Origin: Pseudomonadota bacterium
GTDB lineage: Bacteria; Pseudomonadota; Alphaproteobacteria; UBA1280; UBA12223
Assembly (NCBI GenBank): GCA_002937495.1
Contig: PTJW01000011.1
Coordinates: 1-15,642, forward strand
Reading direction: 5' to 3'
DNA length: 15,642 bases
Shown here: piece after piece, positions 7,373 to 13,866 of the stretch
Position numbering within the stretch: the first letter of the stretch is position 1
Layout: every line of letters begins with the position of its first letter
Made by a program: the position numbers and the translations under genes
Notes under the pieces: generated by a model
The model's database searches: none
What the model was told of the DNA's origin: nothing
What the model saw: only the letters and a program-made list of their open reading frames with translations

Positions 7373-7525
7373 TTATTTACTTAGAGATTCTCGGTCCTTT
7401 TGTATTAAGTTTCGTGTGCTTTCAGCTAATTTCTTATGGCGAGTTTTCTTACCTTGCTTGCTTTTTGCCACTACAGCAAAGCCTGCTGTTACTAAAAACA
7501 CTACACATAAAGCTATTTCAAACAT
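7373..7525 (-). CDS. 50-residue single-pass membrane microprotein, unknown function
   Basis: Reading the minus strand from ATG at 7525 to TAA at 7373 gives a 50-residue protein beginning MFEIALCVVFLVTAG. Residues 2-20 are one hydrophobic segment. The rest is strongly basic and hydrophilic (about residues 21-50: KSKQGKKTRHKK, then a charged helix-like tail ending LSK), so by the positive-inside rule the tail should be cytoplasmic. The gene is supported by an AGGAG ribosome binding site 6 bases before the ATG, a promoter at 7571-7598 and a terminator at 7305-7345, which together make it far more convincing than an overlapping plus-strand frame in the same place. I do not recognise the family. 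It could assist a membrane complex, or act as a small regulator; nothing here decides that. Confidence 0.75.
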   Translation of the reverse strand: MFEIALCVVFLVTAGFAVVAKSKQGKKTRHKKLAESTRNLIQKDRESLSK

Positions 7526-7570
7526 TATTACTCCTGTAAAAGTTAGTTTATTAAGATAAAATGTGTGTTA

Positions 7571-7598
7571 AGTATAACAAATAACTAGGCAAAATCAA
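7571..7598 (-). promoter_or_regulatory. Promoter for the 50-residue membrane protein gene (minus strand)
   Basis: On the minus strand: TTGATT (complement of 7593-7598), a 16-base spacer ending in TGT, and TATACT (complement of 7571-7576). The spacer supplies an extended -10 TG. The start lies near 7565, leaving a leader of about 40 bases. Confidence 0.65.
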
Positions 7599-7605
7599 GC
7601 TATGA

Positions 7606-7640
7606 TAAAAAATAAGGAGATATATTTAAATATCTCCTTA
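7606..7640 (-). terminator. Intrinsic terminator of the 69-residue Gly-rich membrane protein gene (minus strand)
   Basis: TAAGGAGATAT (7613-7623) and ATATCTCCTTA (7630-7640) form a perfect 11-base stem with a six-base loop. On the minus strand it runs into TTTTTT (complement of the A run at 7607-7612). Confidence 0.85.
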
Positions 7641-7663
7641 CTATATAGTAACTTAGCTATTGG

Positions 7664-7873
7664 TTAGTCACCGCCTCCTCCGCAGCCACCATCACCACCT
7701 GAGTCACCATAATCGAAAAACGCTGAATCTGCCGTTCCTGTTTTACCCTTACTCCCATTTCTGCCAGAACGATTACCTCTTAGTCCGCGGATAATCCCTA
7801 CTATTACTACAATAACAGCAATAAATCCCAAAATAACCAGAATATTATCGCCGGTGCTTGCTTCTGCACCCAT
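7664..7873 (-). CDS. Small single-pass membrane protein with Gly-rich, Cys-containing tail
   Basis: A 69-residue protein with a short polar N-terminus, one hydrophobic helix at about residues 11-29, a basic segment at 29-44 (RGLRGNRSGRNGSKGK), then an acidic Gly-rich tail at about 54-69 (YGDSGGDGGCGGGGD) with a single cysteine at C64. The basic stretch next to the helix suggests the tail is cytoplasmic. GGDGG-C-GGGG endings occur at the C-termini of various bacterial membrane proteins, but I know no defined function for them. The gene has an AAGGAG ribosome binding site 6 bases before the ATG, a near-perfect promoter (7910-7938) and a strong terminator, so it is probably well expressed. It stands upstream of the 50-residue membrane protein gene, but with its own terminator, so they are separate transcripts. 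Confidence 0.8.
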   Translation of the reverse strand: MGAEASTGDNILVILGFIAVIVVIVGIIRGLRGNRSGRNGSKGKTGTADSAFFDYGDSGGDGGCGGGGD

Positions 7874-7909
7874 GTTATTCTCCTTATAAAAGCAAAAAAA
7901 TGTTTAAAT

Positions 7910-7938
7910 ATTATAAGAACTATAGCATTTTAAGTCAA
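7910..7938 (-). promoter_or_regulatory. Near-consensus promoter for the 69-residue membrane protein gene (minus strand)
   Basis: On the minus strand: TTGACT (complement of 7933-7938), 17 bases, TATAAT (complement of 7910-7915). This is among the closest matches to the sigma-70 consensus in the window. The -35 box directly adjoins the T tract of the rluC terminator. Confidence 0.8.
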
Positions 7939-7966
7939 ATAAAAGCAGTTACTGGTAAGTAACTGC
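7939..7966 (-). terminator. Intrinsic terminator of rluC (minus strand)
   Basis: GCAGTTACT (7945-7953) and AGTAACTGC (7958-7966) form a perfect 9-base stem with a four-base loop; on the minus strand TTTTATTT follows. It begins within 12 bases of the rluC stop codon. Confidence 0.85.
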
Positions 7967-7977
7967 CTTATAAATAA

Positions 7978-8952
7978 TTAAATTTTATTAGTATCGAAGC
8001 CTAGTGCTAACATTGCCTCAAGCATTTTTGAATTAACTGGAGCTGTAAACTTCATCATTCTATTCTTATTTGGGTGTTTAAACTCGATATCTCTTGAGTG
8101 TAAACACATTTTAACCTTTTTACCATTTGGTAATGAGTTTTGTGAATGATCGTTATACTTACCATCACCTAAAATTGGAGTGCCGATTGCTTTCATATGT
8201 ACTCTAATTTGATGAGTTCTTCCTGTTTCAATTTCTACTTCTAATAAGTGAAAATCTTTGTTTCTAGCTAGCCTTTTATAAAATGTTTTAGCTTCTTTAC
8301 CTCTAGATACATGTACTTTCATTTGCTCTCTGTTATGAGCTGTAAATACTTTTTCTACATTAAAGTCAATCTCACCTTGAGGGTCTTGTAAGTTACCTTT
8401 AACAATAGTTAAATATCTTTTATGAGTATGTCTTTTTGAAAATTGGTATGATAAATCTTTAGCTACTGATTTATTTTTAGCTAATACTAAACATCCTGAT
8501 GTCTCTTTATCTAGTCTATGAACTAACTTAGGGTGATTTTCAGGGTAAACTTCTGCAAATAGTCTATCAATGCTTTTTTCTTGTCCTGTACCAGCTTGTA
8601 CAGTAATACCAGCTGGCTTATTGATAACAATAACATCATCATCTTCATACATAATCCAAGTTTTAGCATCTTTAATTTGCTTAGCTGTAAATAATGGCTT
8701 AGCTTGTGCGTTAGCTTCTAACATTTCTTCTTGAGTATGTAAAAATAAACCAGGAATTTTAACCATATCCCCTACTTTTAAAGTTTCATTACCCTTAATT
8801 CGTGAAGAGTTAAGCCTAATTTGGCCTTTTCTTGCCATTTTACGCACTAATGAGAATGACACATTGTACATATCAGCTAAGAATTTATCTAGCTTAATTT
8901 TATCATATTCTTTACCAATAGTTACAAGGTGTTTGTTTTGTTGTTCAGTCAT
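7978..8952 (-). CDS. rluC: 23S rRNA pseudouridine synthase, RluC type
   Basis: A 324-residue RluA-family pseudouridine synthase. RluC converts U955, U2504 and U2580 of 23S rRNA (E. coli numbering) to pseudouridine during 50S assembly. An S4 RNA-binding domain lies at about residues 18-70 (KLDKFLADMYNVS, then RKGQIRLN). The catalytic domain covers about 97-315, with HRLDKETSG at 145-153 carrying the catalytic D148. GRTHQIRVHM (about 243-252) and the INKPAGITVQAGTG block near 110-123 are typical, and the latter is closer to RluC than to RluD. RluD is the alternative within the same family. The start ATG has an AAAGGA ribosome binding site 7 bases upstream. It is a single-gene unit with promoter 8979-9007 and terminator 7939-7966. 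Confidence 0.88.
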   Translation of the reverse strand: MTEQQNKHLVTIGKEYDKIKLDKFLADMYNVSFSLVRKMARKGQIRLNSSRIKGNETLKVGDMVKIPGLFLHTQEEMLEANAQAKPLFTAKQIKDAKTWIMYEDDDVIVINKPAGITVQAGTGQEKSIDRLFAEVYPENHPKLVHRLDKETSGCLVLAKNKSVAKDLSYQFSKRHTHKRYLTIVKGNLQDPQGEIDFNVEKVFTAHNREQMKVHVSRGKEAKTFYKRLARNKDFHLLEVEIETGRTHQIRVHMKAIGTPILGDGKYNDHSQNSLPNGKKVKMCLHSRDIEFKHPNKNRMMKFTAPVNSKMLEAMLALGFDTNKI

Positions 8953-8978
8953 GTATGTATCCTTTTATTTACAAACTC

Positions 8979-9007
8979 AATATAACTACTTATAGATAAA
9001 AAGGCAA
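8979..9007 (-). promoter_or_regulatory. Putative promoter for rluC (minus strand)
   Basis: On the minus strand: TTGCCT (complement of 9002-9007), 17 bases, TATATT (complement of 8979-8984). The -35 hexamer lies immediately beside the terminator of the preceding hydrolase gene. Confidence 0.55.
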
Positions 9008-9034
9008 CAAAAAAGGACTGTATTAGCCCTTTTT
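9008..9034 (-). terminator. Intrinsic terminator of the alpha/beta hydrolase gene (minus strand)
   Basis: AAAAAGGACT (9010-9019) pairs with AGCCCTTTTT (9025-9034) with one A-C mismatch around a five-base loop; on the minus strand it ends in a T run. Confidence 0.65.
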
Positions 9035-9058
9035 ATTAAATAATTTAAACTTCAAATA

Positions 9059-10060
9059 TTATTTTTTACCTCTTAATATGCCCAGGTATTGATCAAACTT
9101 AACTTCAAACTCATCTACCATAAATAATTCTTTAATAAAGTTTGCATATGTTATAGACCTTGAGTGTTGTCTAAACATAGCGTCTCTAAACATCATATCT
9201 TCAGTTAATTTATAGTCTTTTTCTAAATAAACACCAACTTGCTTATCATTAATAAAGAAATCTACAACATCTTTCATTAAATTAACATCTTCTACAAATG
9301 GAGTATGCCCTGCACCTTCAACTGCTAAAATTCTGCAATTTGGAATACACTTAGCTAGCCTTACACCGCCTGAAATATTAACCATACGATCTTTTGTACC
9401 ATGAATTACTAATGTTGGAGCTATTATATTTTGTGTTTCGCCAACACTAGAAAATCTGCCGCCACAAACAAAGTGTGATACTAATGCCCTTTTATTAATT
9501 TTATATTTATTAAGTTTTTCATCTAAGTATTTTTCAATAATTTCTGGGTGCTTATTTTGAAATTCTTCAGTAAATGAATAGTCTTGCATTCTAATTAATT
9601 TCTCATGGTTTTTTATATTTTTAATACCTTTCTTAATGGTATTTTTTGTATCCATGATATTTTTAACATCAACTTCAGACTGAAATGAACCAAAGCTTGT
9701 ACCTATTAATACTAATTTATTAATTTTAGATGGATTATTTAAAGACATCCTTTGCGCAATAAAACCACCCATTGAATGACCAATTAGGTAATAACTATCA
9801 ATATCTAATAAATTTAAAATGTGTTGATATTCTTCTGCTTGTTCATCAACTGTAAATGTGATTTTATCAGGTGCGCCATCAACACTTGGGTTGTTAAATA
9901 GTACAACATTAAATTCTTTTGTTAAAATAGGTAAAGATTCGTACCATCTAAATGCACCCTCAGAAACTCCTGCAACGCAAACTAAAACCTTGCTTGTAGG
10001 CTTTTGTGCTTTATGGTATTGGTATATATTCTTATATTTTTTCTTTAGTACTTCGTTCAT
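9059..10060 (-). CDS. Alpha/beta hydrolase with a C-terminal extension
   Basis: A 333-residue cytoplasmic alpha/beta-fold hydrolase of unknown substrate. The catalytic triad is visible: nucleophile S96 in GHSMGG (94-99), acid D224 in HGTKDRM, and H252 in GAGHTPF. The HG pair that usually forms the oxyanion-hole side after strand 3 is replaced by AG (VCVAGVSEG, about residues 27-35). A helical lid region lies at about 125-205. The fold should end near residue 273; residues 274-333 are a charged extension that includes RDAMFRQHSRSITYANF and is not part of the usual domain. Its function is not apparent. An esterase, lipase or acyl-transferring role is possible. The ribosome binding site is AGGA about 9 bases before the ATG. 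The gene is a single-gene unit. Confidence 0.85.
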   Translation of the reverse strand: MNEVLKKKYKNIYQYHKAQKPTSKVLVCVAGVSEGAFRWYESLPILTKEFNVVLFNNPSVDGAPDKITFTVDEQAEEYQHILNLLDIDSYYLIGHSMGGFIAQRMSLNNPSKINKLVLIGTSFGSFQSEVDVKNIMDTKNTIKKGIKNIKNHEKLIRMQDYSFTEEFQNKHPEIIEKYLDEKLNKYKINKRALVSHFVCGGRFSSVGETQNIIAPTLVIHGTKDRMVNISGGVRLAKCIPNCRILAVEGAGHTPFVEDVNLMKDVVDFFINDKQVGVYLEKDYKLTEDMMFRDAMFRQHSRSITYANFIKELFMVDEFEVKFDQYLGILRGKK

Positions 10061-10107
10061 CTAAATTAATCCTGTAGTTTTAAATATTTCTTCTAGGTTA
10101 ACAAAAT

Positions 10108-10113
10108 ATTATA
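10108..10113 (-). promoter_or_regulatory. Possible -10 element for the hydrolase gene (minus strand)
   Basis: TATAAT on the minus strand (complement of 10108-10113), about 48 bases before the hydrolase start codon. No good -35 is seen at 16-18 bases, so this is a weak call in AT-rich DNA. Confidence 0.35.
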
Positions 10114-10131
10114 AATTAAGCAATAAATAAT

Positions 10132-10168
10132 AAAAAAAGCCTAATATATTATATATAATAGGCTTTTT
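10132..10168 (-). terminator. Intrinsic terminator of the 147-residue anchored protein gene (minus strand)
   Basis: AAAAAGCCTA (10134-10143) and TAGGCTTTTT (10159-10168) pair perfectly, with more A-T pairing inside the loop. On the minus strand the stem runs into TTTTTTT. Confidence 0.85.
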
Positions 10169-10183
10169 ATCGGCATTTTACAC

Positions 10184-10627
10184 TTATCCAATAATTTTAA
10201 GGTTTGTTGTTTTACTTTTTAATGGCTTACGACCATCTGGGTAATATGCCTTAATATGTCGGTAAGCTTTTTTATTTAAAATATAAGCTTTAACTTCGGT
10301 TTTAAAATTAGCTGAAGAAGCAACACCTTTTCGTAACATCTTAATGATTTCTTCTAAATGTTGTTTAGTATTGGTTAAGTATATTTCGGTTTGCAGATTT
10401 AAATTTGCACCTGCTTTATAATTACGAACTGATTCATTAACATAACTTGCTACTTCATCATCTTTAACATTATCATAAATAGAAATGATTAAATGAATAT
10501 TTTCAATGTTTTTAACTCTTTCTTTTTTTACAATATGGAAAATAATAACCGCTGATAAAAAAGAAAACAGTAAAAACAGTATAGCAATAGAAATAAACAT
10601 ATCCGTAAATATTATATTATCAAACAT
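10184..10627 (-). CDS. Membrane-anchored small protein, unknown function (147 residues)
   Basis: A protein with one N-terminal hydrophobic segment (about residues 10-33, FISIAILFLLFSFLSAVIIF) followed by a basic KKERVK stretch and a charged, mostly helical domain that should lie in the cytoplasm. I recognise no family. Residues 90-129 can be laid without gaps on residues 81-120 of the protein at 11262-11657; only about 8 of 40 positions are identical, but they include VKAYILN against FKSYALN and a shared HL start and Y end, and both proteins have the same layout. This hints at distant common origin. The C-terminus is basic (GRKPLKSK). The start ATG has an AGAGG-type ribosome binding site about 10 bases upstream. 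It is one of three similar anchored proteins in a row, each with its own terminator. Confidence 0.75.
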   Translation of the reverse strand: MFDNIIFTDMFISIAILFLLFSFLSAVIIFHIVKKERVKNIENIHLIISIYDNVKDDEVASYVNESVRNYKAGANLNLQTEIYLTNTKQHLEEIIKMLRKGVASSANFKTEVKAYILNKKAYRHIKAYYPDGRKPLKSKTTNLKIIG

Positions 10628-10664
10628 AACAGATAAACCTCTAAAGTGGTTTGTAATCTTTATT

Positions 10665-10692
10665 ATTATATGTATTAAATCAAAAAAGTCTA
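10665..10692 (-). promoter_or_regulatory. Putative promoter for the 147-residue anchored protein gene (minus strand)
   Basis: On the minus strand: TAGACT (complement of 10687-10692), a 16-base spacer and TATAAT (complement of 10665-10670). The -35 lies just beyond the T tract of the terminator at 10694-10728. Confidence 0.5.
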
Positions 10693-10693
10693 T

Positions 10694-10728
10694 AAAAAAA
10701 GACCCCTTAGCTATATTAAGAGGTCTTT
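10694..10728 (-). terminator. Intrinsic terminator of the 132-residue anchored protein gene (minus strand)
   Basis: AAAGACCCCTTA (10698-10709) pairs over 12 bases with TAAGAGGTCTTT (10717-10728), one wobble position, and on the minus strand runs into seven T. Confidence 0.85.
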
Positions 10729-10735
10729 ATGTATA

Positions 10736-11134
10736 TTATATATTAAGCTGATGCTTTAATAATCTATACTTTCGTAAAATTTCTTTAGATTTTATTTGGC
10801 TGATTTTATTATCTAAGTACTCTTGATACAATATGGTAGATTTAGGGGATAAACTTAAACCAATATTAAATAATATATCAGATTCATTATCTTTTAAAAA
10901 AGCCATATATCTTTCATAAAACTCAATTTGTTTATTTATTAAGGCATTTCTATTATAATGATTTTTTATATCAACTAATTGTCCTTGAAACTTTGAGAAA
11001 CTATCTTTTTTAGCAATATAATCTAGCTTATTTTGATTTATTATTTTATTAGTTTTACTAATTAATAGTTTTTTATTAAACAGAAACTTAAGAATAAATA
11101 AAGCAATAAGAAGAATTGTTAGAATAGTGTTCAT
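10736..11134 (-). CDS. Membrane-anchored small protein, unknown function (132 residues)
   Basis: An N-terminal hydrophobic segment (about residues 3-20, TILTILLIALFILKFLF) is followed by KK and a highly charged, Lys/Asn/Ile-rich domain predicted helical (about residues 25-132), with FYERYMAFLKDNESD near the middle and a very basic C-terminus (KSKEILRKYRLLK). The topology is that of its two neighbours, an N-terminal anchor with a cytoplasmic domain, but I could not find a convincing alignment to them. No family is recognised. The ribosome binding site is poor: only GGAT about 11 bases before the ATG, suggesting weak translation. A promoter (11177-11205) and terminator (10694-10728) frame the gene, which argues that it is real and expressed alone. 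Confidence 0.68.
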   Translation of the reverse strand: MNTILTILLIALFILKFLFNKKLLISKTNKIINQNKLDYIAKKDSFSKFQGQLVDIKNHYNRNALINKQIEFYERYMAFLKDNESDILFNIGLSLSPKSTILYQEYLDNKISQIKSKEILRKYRLLKHQLNI

Positions 11135-11176
11135 TTTAGATTAAATATCCATTAAAAAGCTATGATTTGTAAATAG

Positions 11177-11205
11177 ATTATAACTGTATTATAAATATAT
11201 GCAAA
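11177..11205 (-). promoter_or_regulatory. Putative promoter for the 132-residue anchored protein gene (minus strand)
   Basis: On the minus strand: TTTGCA (complement of 11200-11205), 17 bases, TATAAT (complement of 11177-11182). The -35 abuts the T tract of the neighbouring terminator. Confidence 0.55.
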
Positions 11206-11243
11206 TAAAAAAGAGCCTTGGTTTAAATTAACCAAGGCTTCTT
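11206..11243 (-). terminator. Intrinsic terminator of the 131-residue anchored protein gene (minus strand)
   Basis: AGCCTTGGTT (11214-11223) and AACCAAGGCT (11230-11239) form a perfect 10-base stem with a six-base loop; on the minus strand CTCTTTTTT follows. Confidence 0.85.
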
Positions 11244-11261
11244 AAGCTTATATCGTTATTA

Positions 11262-11657
11262 TTAATGCACAGTGTCAGATGACTGAACCTCTGAACGGTA
11301 GATATATTCAACATTGTCACGGACTTTTATATTTAAAGCGTAACTTTTAAATATATCTTCTACTTCTCGAGGGTGCTTACCTGTCATTAAGTGATTTTGC
11401 AGTTCTTGATGCAAATGACCAATTTTTTGAGTAAGTTCTTGCATTTCAACCTGATAGTCAGCATCTGTATTTACTAAAGATAAAACCTCGTAAGCTTTAT
11501 TTAAAGCTTGAGCCTTTAAGTTTTTATCATTTAAATAATGATGTGTAGCATTAAAGATGGCTAACGTTGTAGCAGAAAAGCTTTTTTGAGCCTTAACAAT
11601 CAAAAAAATTAACCCAGCACAAACAACTGCTAATACTATTGCAATGATATTTACCAA
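11262..11657 (-). CDS. Membrane-anchored small protein, unknown function (131 residues, TTG start)
   Basis: A 131-residue protein with an N-terminal hydrophobic segment (about residues 3-22, NIIAIVLAVVCAGLIFLIV), then KAQK and a hydrophilic, probably helical or coiled-coil domain (about 45-95, rich in Gln, Leu, His and Glu). The start is TTG at 11657, which begins the hydrophobic segment and has AGAGG about 9 bases upstream; no ATG lies in a better place. Residues 81-120 resemble residues 90-129 of the protein at 10184-10627 without gaps, weakly (about 8 of 40 identical). No family is recognised. Lacking a signal cleavage motif, it is more likely anchored than secreted. The gene follows the ligA terminator; its upstream DNA is too AT-rich to pick one promoter, though a TTGAAT at 11717-11722 with TATAAT-like boxes below it is a candidate. 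Confidence 0.75.
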   Translation of the reverse strand: MVNIIAIVLAVVCAGLIFLIVKAQKSFSATTLAIFNATHHYLNDKNLKAQALNKAYEVLSLVNTDADYQVEMQELTQKIGHLHQELQNHLMTGKHPREVEDIFKSYALNIKVRDNVEYIYRSEVQSSDTVH

Positions 11658-11728
11658 AACGAGAATCCTCTTTATATTAAGAAAGTTATTATATATATTA
11701 TATATTTTTTAAAAAAATTCAAGAGTAT

Positions 11729-11753
11729 AAAAAAAGAGAGTTGCTAAACTCCC
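11729..11753 (-). terminator. Intrinsic terminator of the recN-ligA operon (minus strand)
   Basis: GAGAGTT (11736-11742) pairs with AACTCCC (11747-11753, one wobble) around a GCTA loop; on the minus strand the stem ends in seven T. It lies 6 bases past the ligA stop. Confidence 0.75.
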
Positions 11754-11759
11754 TACTTT

Positions 11760-13856
11760 TTATATTTCAATTGAATTTTTTATCTTAATAAATGTGTCTT
11801 CATCGATTACTTCAATATTAAGTTCTTCTGCTTTTTTAAGTTTAGAACCTGCTGATAAACCTGCAATTACTAAATCCGTTTTACTAGAAACTGCCGAGCC
11901 AACCTTTGCTCCACAAAGTTTTAAATAATCTTTAGCTTCAGCTCGTTTAACAGTTTGTAAAGTACCAGTTAAAACAATTACTTTATCTTTAAATGGATTT
12001 TCTAGAACTTCTTTTACTTCAAAATCTAAGATTTCAACACCTGCTTGTTTAAAGCTTTCAATAACTTGTAGTCCATGGTCTTTAATAAAGAAATGTATTA
12101 TATTTTCTACATATTTCTTATTTTGCTTATTATTTGCAGATTGAAAGTCAGATAAAATATCTTTATTTTCCACGCACTTAATAAATCTATTTAAACTTAA
12201 ATAAAACTGAGCAAGTTCAGCAGCTGTTTCTTTACCTACAAGCTTGATACCAAGGCTTGCGATAAATCTATCTAATGGAATTTGTTTCTTTTCTTTAATT
12301 GCAATTAAAATATTATCAATTGATTTTTCTTTGTAACCTTCTAAAGCAATAAGTTCATCACGGTGAGTGTGTAAATTATATAAATCTACCGGATTTTTAA
12401 TATAACCTAACTCTAGCATTAATTTAATAAAGCTTTCACCAACTGAATCAATGTCAACATTATCTTTACTTACAAAATGTTTAATTGTAGCCTCAAGTTG
12501 AGCTTTACACTCCCATGAGTTTGTACATTGATATGAAGTATTGCTTGAATCTTGGTTAATAACTTCTTCAACCTCACCATTACAAACTGGGCAAGTTTTA
12601 GGGAATTCAAACTTTTCACCTCTTGGTTCTGCTTTTGCTGCAACTGCAGTAACTTTAGGAATAACATCACCTGCTCTAACTACAAACACATTATCGCCAA
12701 CTCTAAGGTCACGCTCATTAATATAGTCAATATTATGCAATGTCGCGTTTGATACTACAACACCGCCAACTTCAACAGGTGTTAACCTAGCAACAGGAGT
12801 TAATGTACCTGTACGCCCTACTTGAATATCAATAGCTTCAAGAGTTGTTGTTTTTTCAATAGCCGGGAACTTATGCGCAATTGCCCATCTTGGAGATTTA
12901 GAAATAAAACCTAAACGCTTTTGCAGGTCAATTTCATTAACTTTATAAACCATACCGTCAATAGCAAAGCCTAGGTTTGGTCTATCTTCAATAGTTTTTC
13001 TGTAAAACTCTAATAACTCTTCTTCTGATTTAACAATTTTAGAGTTTGGAATTGTAGTCATACCCCACTCAATTAGTAAGTTGTGATATTCTTCTTGAGA
13101 CTTAATTGTGAATTCAGAGCTTAGCTCACCCATTGAATATGCAAAAAAGCTTAATGGACGAGTTGCTACAACTGCAGGATCTTGCTGTCTTACAGAACCT
13201 GATGTAGCATTTCTTGAGTTTGCAAAAATTTTACCGCCTACTTTAGCCTGTTGATCATTCATTTTATCAAACTCATCATCATACATGAAGATTTCACCCC
13301 TAATATCAATAATTTTAGGAATATTAGAACCTTTTAGTTCGTGTGGTACATTCTTAATTGTTTTTGCATTTAAAGTTATATCTTCACCTGTTTGACCATC
13401 TCCACGAGTTGAAGCCTGTAGTAATTTACCATCTACATATCTTAAATTACATGAAATACCATCAATTTTATACTCTGCAAAAATATCAATTTGCTGAATA
13501 TCTGGCAGGTTTAAGTAATTTCTAATTCTTTTGAAAAAGTCTGATACATCTTCATCTTTAAACATATTACTTAATGATAGCATTTTAATTTTATGTTCAA
13601 CTGGCTCAAATGTATTTTTAATAGTTGAACTACCAACTGCATCACTTGGAGAGTTTTTTAGTTTTAAATGTGGAAATTGAGTTTCTAAGCTAATAAGTTC
13701 TTTTTCTAAGTTATCATACTCAAAATCAGAGATAACAGGCTCAGACTTATTATAATATAAGTCTTTATGGTAATAAATTTCATCAACAAGCTGTTTAATT
13801 CTATCTTTAGCTTGTTTTTCAGTTATAGTATTTTCTGCAAAATCGAATAAATCCAT
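11760..13856 (-). CDS. ligA: NAD+-dependent DNA ligase LigA
   Basis: LigA seals nicks in DNA using NAD+, joining Okazaki fragments and finishing repair. The 698-residue product has the full family length. In order: the Ia/NMN-binding region at about 15-75 (YYHKDLYYN, SDFEYD), the adenylation domain with KIDG at 130-133 (catalytic K130), the OB domain at about 325-410 with GRTGTLTPVARL near 348, a zinc finger with C422, C425, C444 and C450, the helix-hairpin-helix region at about 460-610, and a BRCT domain at about 622-698 (VIVLTGTL). Every key residue is present. The start ATG lies 10 bases after the stop of the secreted protein gene and its AAGG ribosome binding site sits 8 bases upstream, overlapping that stop, so translation may be coupled. 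It is the last gene of the recN operon. Confidence 0.97.
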   Translation of the reverse strand: MDLFDFAENTITEKQAKDRIKQLVDEIYYHKDLYYNKSEPVISDFEYDNLEKELISLETQFPHLKLKNSPSDAVGSSTIKNTFEPVEHKIKMLSLSNMFKDEDVSDFFKRIRNYLNLPDIQQIDIFAEYKIDGISCNLRYVDGKLLQASTRGDGQTGEDITLNAKTIKNVPHELKGSNIPKIIDIRGEIFMYDDEFDKMNDQQAKVGGKIFANSRNATSGSVRQQDPAVVATRPLSFFAYSMGELSSEFTIKSQEEYHNLLIEWGMTTIPNSKIVKSEEELLEFYRKTIEDRPNLGFAIDGMVYKVNEIDLQKRLGFISKSPRWAIAHKFPAIEKTTTLEAIDIQVGRTGTLTPVARLTPVEVGGVVVSNATLHNIDYINERDLRVGDNVFVVRAGDVIPKVTAVAAKAEPRGEKFEFPKTCPVCNGEVEEVINQDSSNTSYQCTNSWECKAQLEATIKHFVSKDNVDIDSVGESFIKLMLELGYIKNPVDLYNLHTHRDELIALEGYKEKSIDNILIAIKEKKQIPLDRFIASLGIKLVGKETAAELAQFYLSLNRFIKCVENKDILSDFQSANNKQNKKYVENIIHFFIKDHGLQVIESFKQAGVEILDFEVKEVLENPFKDKVIVLTGTLQTVKRAEAKDYLKLCGAKVGSAVSSKTDLVIAGLSAGSKLKKAEELNIEVIDEDTFIKIKNSIEI

Positions 13857-13866
13857 AATTTTTACC

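Noticed and set aside
7338..7559. A 73-codon plus-strand frame
   Set aside because: It lies opposite the 50-residue minus-strand gene, which has promoter, ribosome binding site and terminator; the plus frame starts inside that terminator hairpin and has none of these.
9858..10064. A 68-codon plus-strand frame
   Set aside because: Antisense to the start of the alpha/beta hydrolase gene; no ribosome binding site or family features.
10506..10751. An 81-codon plus-strand frame
   Set aside because: It runs antisense across the start of the 147-residue gene, its promoter and a terminator, so it cannot be a plausible gene.
12470..12752. Short open frames on both strands inside ligA
   Set aside because: They are other reading frames of the ligA zinc-finger and OB-domain region with no signals of their own.
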